Both the position numbers and the translations under genes were made by a program. A DNA stretch of 64,000 nucleotides from Amoebidium appalachense (taxonomy: Eukaryota; Ichthyosporea). Shown one piece after another: positions 28,487-64,000 of this stretch; within the stretch, counting starts at the first letter, position 1; every line of letters starts with the position of its first letter. Location: NCBI GenBank assembly GCA_963693365.1, contig CAVNZM010000015.1, positions 5,022,001 to 5,086,000 on the forward strand, in the 5' to 3' direction. A model generated the notes under the pieces. The model searched no databases. It saw only the letters and a program-made list of their open reading frames with translations, and was not told where the DNA came from.

Positions 28487-29007
28487 GCGTTGTTTGCCGG
28501 ACCTCAAATCCGGAATTTGGAGGGGACCGAAGGCCGTTTTGTGAGGCATCAAAAACCATCGAAACGTTGCTTGGTTGTTTTTATGACATCATCGCTAAAT
28601 ATTCTTGAGATACTAATGAAAGAGCCTAAAATAACTATATATTTGATAAATGAGAAAATTGAAATATAGTGCCCTAAAGTTGGGCCCTAGAGGATGTACG
28701 TACTCAGGGCTTTGAAATAAAAAGGAAGAAACCAGCGGTTTCGGAGTCTACTGTGAACACGCTGGGCTGAATGACGGCAGAGATCAGGTGATTCCCGTAT
28801 CAAAACGGTTTTCGTTTCTAACCCAGAATGGAACGCACTTTTTTTGGAGAAATTCGGCGATATTTTTTAACAAAGTACTATATCATTGGTACAACGATTT
28901 TTTGAAAATTTTAATGTAATAGAACTACCAATCCAATCACAAAAACCTCAAAGGTCTGCTAACACCGGTTTAGGGGGACACGGGGATGAGGACGGTAAAT
29001 TCTATAT

Positions 29008-29058
<51 letters not shown>

Positions 29059-29066
29059 GGCCTGTG

Positions 29067-29106
<40 letters not shown>

Positions 29107-29319
29107 ACATTTTAATGTTTTAATAGCTATAGGCAAACAGTTGTTGAAAAAAAATAGAGTAAAAAACACAACTAAATCAACTCAGTAATGTGAATATGAC
29201 ATTTAGGGCGAGTGTACTAGAAGGGTTTGTGGCTGATAATGATTATTTTTTTACACTAGAGCTAGGGTGATTCAAGCTGGGCGGTGGTCATTGGTAAATT
29301 GTGAGGGAGGGAGGGGAAA

Positions 29320-29350
<31 letters not shown>

Positions 29351-29757
29351 GGGGGAGAAAAGGGAAGCAAGGGGATTATGAGGAATAGTATGGAGGGGTG
29401 GGAATGGGTTGGGAAAGGAAAGTGGGGGGGGTAATTGAAAGGGAAAAGGGTCATAACATTTGGCAGATCCGGCAACTGCAGGATTTGGGGGGGGGGGGGG
29501 GGGGGGGAGCGTGAGGCGGGGGGGCTAGGGGAGGGGGGGGGGGGAGCGTGAGGCGGGGGGGCCAGGGAGGGGGGGGGGGGCCGGGGGGAGGGGGGAGGGA
29601 GGTAACAACCACACAACCCAACATCAATAACTGTCTCGTTATGTTTTGGCGCCGGCGACAGCCGGCGCACATACCTACTTGTACCAATCACCAAGCGTCC
29701 AATTAGAAACACCGCACCACCAGATATCAATGATAACTAACCTATCAGCATCAGGCA

Positions 29758-35379
<5,622 letters not shown>

Positions 35380-36346
35380 TTCACTAATCCGAAAAGGCAA
35401 AAGGGGGTCTATTTATAAAGTTTTATTTTTGTTGGCAAGCGCTTCATGCGGTGAGCTGATGGGAGAATATTGGGCATCCCAAGAGCTAAGGTGATCACGA
35501 GAGTCAGTCAACTTGTCAGCAAAAAGCCAGGGTTGTGTAAGGGACTTCTGAAGTCGCAAACTATGGTATAACCAAAAACGAAACAAGGACAATAAGCTAA
35601 ACGAAAGAGTTAAAGAGGTCAAAAAAACCCTTTAGATGCCTACAAAGGGGGGAGGGATGTTCTAGAACCTCTTTCGAAAAGGTGACCGTTTTCTGCTTTC
35701 TGAATCGCGAATTTTTCGAACGAGACAGCACGGTGCGCGTTTGTCATCCTGTGTAGAGTTAGAGCCAACCAAATAGCTCACACAATAACTATATTTGGAA
35801 AATTCACTTTCGGTGGTGCTTTCTAAGCCAATCAAAGCTAACCAGGTGTTGGTTCAAGTTCAACTTGACTGTCCAACGTCACAGTGTTCCAACTTCCAAC
35901 GCAAGCCCACATGTTTCTTGGGGCAACACGGGGTTACCGCGGTAGGCTAAGCTTTGAAAAACTTTAATTTGTTATGTAGACGATATGAAGATGGTCGTAA
36001 TAGTATATTAGTTGGGTATTTACACAAATAGCGCACCGTGCTGTGCTGCGTTAATGAGGTCTCGAGGGGCACAAAGCAGACAATAACACTACACGGTAAT
36101 ATGCAACACGAAGGGGCGTACCAGATACGCCAAACAAACAGAGACTGCTTTTGAAACATCTTAAGCGTTTGTTTGAGTGTTTTATAATTCAGCTTTTCAT
36201 AATTGTAACTTAACAACAAATGCTTAAGAGCAGCTTGCTGAGCCGTGATCAATTTTTGTCTCTTCTAAGGCCCCTTGCCTGAGAGTTAAGCCACCTGCTT
36301 AAGGCGTAGGGAATCTCCAAGATCATTTACACTAACCAGCACAAAC
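35380..36346. promoter_or_regulatory. Shared upstream region of two divergent genes
   Basis: This 967-bp interval separates the start of the MUL1-like gene (35379, minus) from that of the glycosyltransferase-like gene (36347, plus). It is free of microsatellites, unlike its surroundings, consistent with selected regulatory sequence. No TATA box is obvious on either side. Confidence 0.4.
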
Positions 36347-37125
36347 ATGGCTACATCTTTATTTACCAGCCATGTATCCAGTCCAGGCAAAGTATTGCGC
36401 ACTGGCCTACCTTCACAAAACATCACATTACCAAAAATACTCGTGTTGGTTGGTGCTCTAGCGCTGGCAGTTGGTGTTTATGTTTTTAGGTTACAAGGCA
36501 CGTTGCTCCAGCTAGAACAGACAGAGAGAGAAGAGAGGGGTACAGTAAACTTTCTGGAAGAGGTTTATGGGCGGCCGCTGCTCATTGATCCAAAATGGCG
36601 GTTTTTACGTTCTGGTGCCCTCTTGAAACATCTCAAAAGCCCTCCACCACCCCCCGACAAAAACATGAAGAGCTACATTCTCGTAGTTATGCCATATGCG
36701 CCCAACCAAGCAGACGCGGTTAAGTACTCCCTCAAACAGTGGGACATTCTTCCGCCGTGTGAGGTCGCTGATGGGCCCGTGGGCGACCTTGTTTTCTTCA
36801 CCTCAAAACGGTACGTGTGGTATAAAGCCCTGTTTTCCTTCCATAGTCGTTGTCCCCCCCCCCCCCCCCCCCTCCCCCCGCCGCCGCCCAAAGAGAGAGA
36901 GAGAGGGAGAGGGAGAGAGGGGGGGGAGGGGGGGGGAGGGGGGATCGCCGAGGAGGGGGGAGAGAGCAAGAGGTAGAGTGCGAGAGCGGAGGGAGGTGGG
37001 CAGAGGAAGGAAGGAGAAAGGGGGGAGAGGGAGAGGGGGAGGGAGAGAGAGAGAGAGAGAGAGAGGAGGGGAGGGAGGGAGTGAGTGGGGGGGGGGGGGG
37101 GGGGGAGAGAGAGAGAGAGAGAGAC

Positions 37126-37223
<98 letters not shown>

Positions 37224-38748
37224 AGATGAACAACAACAAAAGAATAACCATTTCTTTGTCATTTTGCTTTGAAATTCAGTTCCACTTTGCCTGCACAGTC
37301 CTTGGGCTCTCTGTTTGTTAATCTTTTGTTGGTCTCTTCGTATTTAGTGCATTCCCCTTTGTCTTGCACCCCCCCCCCCCCCCCAACACACACACACACA
37401 CTTTCCACTCCCCTCCTCCCCCCCCCCCCCCCCCCCCCCCCCCCGAGCCTTCCCCTCCTTCAATGCCTACCCTGTCGTTTTTTGTTTGCCTTTTTATTTA
37501 TGGATTGTGAAGTTTCATGATTTAACCCCTCCCCACACATCCCCCTCCCCTCCTCCCCTCCCCCCCCCCCCCCCCCCCTTTCCCTCCTCCAATACACACA
37601 CACATCCACAGACATCGGTTTTTTTTTTTTTTTTTGTGCGCATCTAACAACAGACTTTTGTGTCTGCAGGGATGCACTCCTATCAGTCGAGCAGGAAGGG
37701 TTTAAAAACCCATGCTTCCGTCGTGTGGAATTTCTTCTCTCTTCCATCCCCCCAGAAATGGACCAATACAGATACGCTCCTCCATACATGTTTTTTGAAA
37801 TCATGCTCGGAAATGACCCGAAAACCCCGGGCCACCACCAAGTAGTTAAACCCGATAACGATCATATGATTTTAATGGAGCCCGATGTATGGCCCGTTAA
37901 AAAGAATTGGTTGGCGCGTGCGGCTGATGATATGAGATCGCACAATTTCTGGATTCGGGGGAGTCGTGATAGGTGCCCTAGGCCTCAGGATGCGGAGGTG
38001 GACAATAATGTGAACGGGAATGGATTCTATCGGCTACATGATCAGGTGTGTGTGGGTGTGCGTGTGTGTGTGTGCGTGGGGGGGGGGGGGGATATGGGTA
38101 GGGGTGGGTGCAAGTGCACGTGTTTGTTTGTCAAGCATGACCCCCCCCCTCCCCCCCCCCCCCTCCTTCAATGATGCATGCTGCATACTCTTTGTATATG
38201 CTCTGTTCCTCAACACCTGAATTCTGTTTGTCCGTCCTGAATGCTTACACATCCCCCCTCCCCCCCCTTTCGCCCACTCCCCGGCTACCTGCTACATAGA
38301 TAACCATGTATCTCGACCCTATTTACTTTATACCTCACGGAGCCATGGAAACTCTGTACTGAGCCCCTTCTTTCCTCTACAGGAATTCATCGATTTTCTG
38401 GTGCGAATCAAGCAACATTACCTCTTTGGGCAGATGGGGGAGCAAAAACAAGAAGCATATGACTACGCCATCAACAATTTCCTAAAAACCACAGATGATG
38501 TGAATTTTCGTGATCACGTTATCTCCATGATTGAAATTACGGACGTGATATTCAACCACCCGCACTACCCGTATAAGCGGGAGCAATTAGCGGACACAGC
38601 CGTTCTTGTACATAACAAACAGCATTCAAAATCGAGAAAGGGGGGTTCGCGATCGAATTTGGTGTATGGTTGTGTTTTGGTTGTGTTTGTGATTGGCGCG
38701 CTGGGATGGAGAAGGAGGCATAGACCGCAAAGGATATTTCAGCTATAG
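36347..38748 (+). CDS. Glycosyltransferase-like type II membrane protein (401 aa)
   Basis: Exons: 36347-36810, 37670-38045, 38383-38748, joined in frame at GT-AG sites; the ATG at 36347 is followed by a complete frame and ends at TAG 38746. A short cytosolic N-terminus is followed by a membrane segment (residues about 31-47) and a lumenal part beginning with a Rossmann-like strand (SYILVVMPYAP). There is an acidic MEPDVWP motif (224-230), a candidate metal/nucleotide-sugar site of a GT-A fold, then FWIRGS and NVNGNGFYRL (268-277). A second hydrophobic segment (about 373-389) precedes a basic tail. The motifs resemble Golgi glycosyltransferases of algae and protists; the donor and acceptor sugars cannot be told. 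The extra C-terminal membrane segment is unusual for that class. Confidence 0.72.
37134..37218 (+). repeat. (GA)n microsatellite
   Basis: About 85 bp of GA repeat at the end of a 350-bp purine-only block in intron 1 of the glycosyltransferase-like gene. Confidence 0.92.
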
Positions 38749-38899
38749 ATTTACGGGAATTTGATATTCCGACTTGTGATATACTAGTGGCAGTGGCAGT
38801 GGCACAGGGTTTAGATATTCCAGTGCTTGACATACCAGTTCTAGCAACAGTCTTTGTTAGGTTGAGGAAAGGGCTGTGTGTGCGCGCCCGTGTATGTGT

Positions 38900-38950
<51 letters not shown>

Positions 38951-40133
38951 AGATATGGTTGTGAAAGTGGGCTCAGAAGATTTCTTAAACTAGGCCTAGG
39001 CCAAAACGTTATAGTGTGTATGGCAAGCGCCCATGTACATATTCAGGGAGGCGCTTAAGCGTGCAGGCAAAAGACACTTGAACAGAGCCCATCATCAGGG
39101 GGGTTCCTATGCCTCCACAAAAGCATGGGTTTCGACTCTTTAACCTCTCCCGCGTGGTTCCCAACCCATACTTTGTTTCAACAACAATAGGGGGGGGGGG
39201 GGGGGGGGGGGGGGGAGGGGAGGGGGGGGGGTAGAATGTGTTAAGAGTACAAAGTAGATTTATATAACGGACAACATAATGCAGTGCAAAAACACACGAA
39301 GAGTTTGCATAATGAGCAGAGCATACTCTGTGTGTGTGTGTGTAGGGGGGGGGGGGAGGGGGGGGGGGGAGGGGGGGGGGGGGGGGGGGGGGGGATGTGG
39401 GTTGGTTAGATGCCTTGCTACAAACTGCTAAGGGAGGCATGTGGGTTGGCGAGCAAAAGGTCTTACCACAAGCTCGTGTGTGAGTGAACAAGTAGCAGAG
39501 ACGAGCACAGACGGGGAAAGGTGTGAGGACACACACACACACACACACATACGAACACACACAGGCACGTACACACATATACGACGAGCACCACCGAAAC
39601 ACTCAGAACTCTGCACACGGTAGTTCACTGAGTTTCTAACACCAATAAAAAAGTATGGTTGTCGCAATCTTAAAAATGCGCTAACGCACCAAATAGTCAA
39701 ATACAGATATTTTGGGGGGAAGTTTTGGCGCGCGCACAAGAAATTTTTAACAACACTATAAAAAGTAGGACTAATTAGCAGTCTGACTGCAATGATCAAA
39801 TCTGTTACACCATGCCCCATGGTGCATGTAGTTATGCTTAGTATCTGCTGCGCATGCATGGGTGTCAGTCTGATTGTCTGCTGAATCAGGTGCATGCAAA
39901 AAATGTTGGATAGTTAGTACTGCAGATGCATTAGATCTATTTACGATATACGCATACCGTATGCATCTACCGTAGGCCCACATGCATATGCATATATGCA
40001 TGTGCAGATATATGCTGTTACATATCTACGTGCACCGTGACGTCGTGCAGATGCACCATTTCTTTCTATGATTCCTAACACCAGGAGGGGGACTGCAGTG
40101 GGAGACAAGTGGGAGAGGTGGGGGGGGGGGGGG

Positions 40134-40184
<51 letters not shown>

Positions 40185-40858
40185 GAGAGAGAGAGAGAGA
40201 GGGAGAGAGAGAGAGAGCGAGAGAGAAGCAGAAAAGAAGGTGCGGGGGGGGGGGGGGGGGGGGGGGGAGGGGGGGAGGGGGGGGGGGGGGACTACGAGGG
40301 GATACTCCGCGGCCGAGGGGGGAGGAGGGGATGCACGCTAAGCATCATCAATAATTTAAAACCATTTGGTCTGCGTAGTTGGTTGGTCCCACTAGAGATG
40401 GTCTATTTTGTGCTGTCGTATTCTCAAATTCCACTGCAGCACCCACACGTGCACTACGGATGGTCGGTATTGAGATGTTGTGTGACTGCTGCAAACACCA
40501 ACGACTCGTACCCGGTGGGAAGGGGGGGGGGGGGGGGGGGGGGGGCTTAGGGGTTCATTATATTAGTCACTGAGCTTTTACTTCGGCTAGTAGCTTCAAT
40601 TTGCACCCGCACAGACCAAATTGTATAAATCATTGAAGACAAAGTATATATCTAATATTAGTTGGAGATTCAAGATAGTATGTGTACGTGGAGCTGTAGC
40701 AGCTATATATATCATATTACCGGCTGTACATCTGCTGTGCAGATGCATGACAGTGTTTGTACACGTGCACACGTAGCTATCGATATCCTGCATAAATACT
40801 GCTCAGATGCATAAATGTGCACTGGTATTGGTGGGTGGTGGTGGTAGCGGCTGTAGCA

Positions 40859-40898
<40 letters not shown>

Positions 40899-41631
40899 TA
40901 ATCAATTATTAGAATGTGAAGCACGATGCTTAGAACACCGTATACGATAGCATATGCTACACGATGAACAACACTATGCATGACGTGCATGCAAACCCAA
41001 ATACTCGGAGGGGAAGGCGGGGGGTTGGAATGTGGAACGCAGTACGAAGTATCACTACACGCATGATGGCACAGGGCACATGCAAAGGCAAACATTCAGG
41101 GGACAGCAACAGAGAGGTATACGTAGCGCGGGGAAAGGGGGAGGGGGGAGGGGGGGGGGGGGGGTGGGGAGGGGGAGGGGAAGGGAAAGAAGGGCTGGTT
41201 TGCATTTTTACTTCAATGAGAGTCATGTGTATGACTTGTATTCTCTTTCTTTCCTGCTGCTAGGGCATATATGTACATATGATCATGCACAGCCGCCAGG
41301 GCTGCAGCAGCATGGTGGGATGTTTGCTAACACTACAGAACACAGACCCCAGATACATCCACGTGTGAAAGGAACAAAGTTTAACGTGCAAAGTGCTGAT
41401 TTCTCACGTGCATACTGTAATAAAACGATAAAAAAAGTAGGAATATGTCATGAAACAACTCTCAAACTGTCCGACTTGCATGTCATTGATATGAAGGGGA
41501 GGGAAGGGCCCCGCGAAGATATGAAGTTGGAATGGAAATTGAAAACAACTGTGTGCGACTCTTGTGAAATCACGGGGAGAGAAATGATTTTGCAACATGG
41601 AAAAACCAACACAATCCCAACATATCCCCAG
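38749..41631. other. Intergenic between convergent genes
   Basis: Lies between the stop of the glycosyltransferase-like gene (plus) and the stop of CUL1 (minus). Contains poly-G (about 38912-38947, 39191-39215, 40144-40183, 40861-40897), short CA repeats (39532-39549) and fragments of the dispersed repeat (41023-41104 and a weaker one at about 39055-39145). A plus-strand open frame at 41230-41631 is addressed under rejected items. Confidence 0.5.
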
Positions 41632-60394
<18,763 letters not shown>

Positions 60395-61438
60395 TCTTGC
60401 GTTCTCGGCCAAGCCTGTAGTTTTCGAGCGAGCTTTAGGGTCAAGTCAATCCGAACAAGTTCAGAGATCAGAGGCGATCATCGCACGAGCCACAACCAAA
60501 GGAGTGCTCGGACGAGCCTAAAGCAAGTGGATGGAATTTCCCAGACAAAAGTGAACTAGCCCAAAGGGATGCCTGAGCGCATGATCTCAAAATTTTTTTT
60601 TAAGGAATTTCGGGAAAAGCTCCCTCTTGAACAACACGATCTAACCTGTACTCTTTAGTCCTAACCAGAACAACTCACTCTTCTGACTACCCCACCTGAA
60701 CCCCGCGAACAAAACCAAAACGGGCAACAAAGACAACATACCTGGCCCTTCGCAGCCTCACCAGCGGCACTCTCTTCTGCCCTTTCCGCCCCCTTATCCC
60801 GCCCTATTTGTCTCTAGACCCCACCTTTCTTACCAAGCAACCCCTCTCCTTTTCTTTTTTGCTTGAGGGTGTAACAAGGGGAGGCTGTGGGCGGGTGACC
60901 TAAATCCTAGCTTGAAAATCCACACCTACAAAACATTCAAACCGAAGCTGTTTTAGCTTTCCACTTTCACCACAGCCTACAATAATTCTTGCCATGAACA
61001 CGAGAACACCCACAACCCCTCTGTTATAGCTTTACGTTTTGCTTTTTTTTGTCCATTATGCAAGGAGAGTTGCCGCGTCATCATGATCACTGAAAGGCGC
61101 CAAGATTTTTGATTCGCTTACACAAGATCGCGATCGAATTGATCGCAAGGATAATCGGAACACAAGAGTATTGGCGGGCAGCAGCTACACAAATCCCAAA
61201 TGTGTGGTGAGACCAAAGGAATGTGTGGAATGTGCGCCTTGCTCAAAAAGCAGAAGTTGAAAAGTTGCGCCTTTCAATCGTTTCGAAGACTCAAACCAAG
61301 CCATTGAAAGCATATCCTGGAAATATTGTCTGGAGTGGGTATGTAACACGAAGGAACACAAAGCATAATAAGGGCACGATAGGAGCCTCAGGATTCTTAT
61401 ACCGCATTGAAGTCAGTGGCTGGCAGCCGAGGCGCAAC
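60395..61438. promoter_or_regulatory. Upstream region of CUL1
   Basis: About 1 kb free of long microsatellites, between the CUL1 start and the next candidate plus-strand exon. It probably contains the CUL1 5' UTR and promoter. No TATA box or other recognisable site was identified. Confidence 0.35.
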
Positions 61439-63803
<2,365 letters not shown>

Positions 63804-64000
63804 GTAAGGAAATTTCTTATTCGTGGATTTATGTCGTGACTCAGATATGATGGGTGTAGAAAATTTTCCGGGTTGGTTGTTTGTGCCGTGAGTGTGGAGA
63901 GCCACTGGGAATATGTGACTGTTTGCTTACGTGGTGAATGGGGTGAAAAAACACAAGAATTTTTGGTTTTCGCTGTTTCGTGCATACGGGAGCAGTATTG
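63804..64000. other. Window end, nothing recognised
   Basis: Unique-looking, balanced sequence with no microsatellite and no supported exon. It could be intron of the candidate gene to its left. Confidence 0.3.

Larger units (their letters stand above)
26531..29757. other. Intergenic, almost entirely low-complexity
   Basis: No gene is supported. The interval holds poly-C tracts, a pyrimidine domain (about 26980-27990) with a pure TC repeat (27239-27323), CA repeats (28070-28137 and 29011-29104), a TAAAA-type repeat (28318-28357), a TA repeat (28441-28484) and poly-G near 29321-29349 and 29488-29507. Confidence 0.55.

Overview
The window is eukaryotic nuclear DNA: spliceosomal genes with GT-AG introns, no polycistronic layout, very high microsatellite load ((GT)n/(CA)n, (CT)n/(GA)n) and dozens of pure poly-C/poly-G tracts of 20-50 nt inside introns and between genes. 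The mix of a 22-exon cullin-1, a MULAN-type RING ligase, a Golgi-type glycosyltransferase-like protein and several animal/protist-style DNA transposons (P-like, pogo-like, a large OTU-carrying DDE element) suggests a unicellular eukaryote, perhaps an alga. The species cannot be named from the sequence.

Layout. 245-4006: a P-element-like transposon with terminal and subterminal inverted repeats, a 7-bp target duplication, and a THAP-plus-C-terminal transposase remnant that lacks the catalytic core and carries frameshifts. 5896-6378 (-): a small secreted protein with 12 cysteines and a TATA box. 6.5-11.7 kb: gene-poor, with two MITE-like elements (7106-7228; 8684-9244) and tRNA-like fragments. 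11736-26530: a candidate 14.8-kb transposon bounded by 30-bp inverted repeats (29/30 identical), each ending in TA. It holds two divergent multi-exon genes: on the minus strand a transposase fused to an OTU cysteine protease (19854-12620), on the plus strand an intact pogo/Tigger-like DDE_1 transposase with a DD35D triad (20632-25550). A large foldback sequence lies between them.

26.5-29.7 kb is almost pure low-complexity DNA. 29758-35379 (-): a six-exon MUL1/SP1-type mitochondrial or plastid outer-membrane E3 ligase, 343 aa. 36347-38748 (+): a three-exon glycosyltransferase-like membrane protein, 401 aa. 41632-60394 (-): cullin-1, 22 exons, 757 aa, reading-frame-perfect over 18.8 kb, with introns full of microsatellites and a dispersed repeat that ends in poly-C. 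61.4-64 kb holds possible exons of an unrecognised plus-strand gene.

Functionally, CUL1 is the scaffold of SCF ubiquitin ligases and the MUL1-like protein is an independent membrane RING ligase; their proximity is probably coincidental. The most notable region is the 14.8-kb element, because of its size, its two transposase genes and the OTU protease domain. All splice models were derived by hand from frame continuity, GT-AG sites and family resemblance; RNA evidence was not available.
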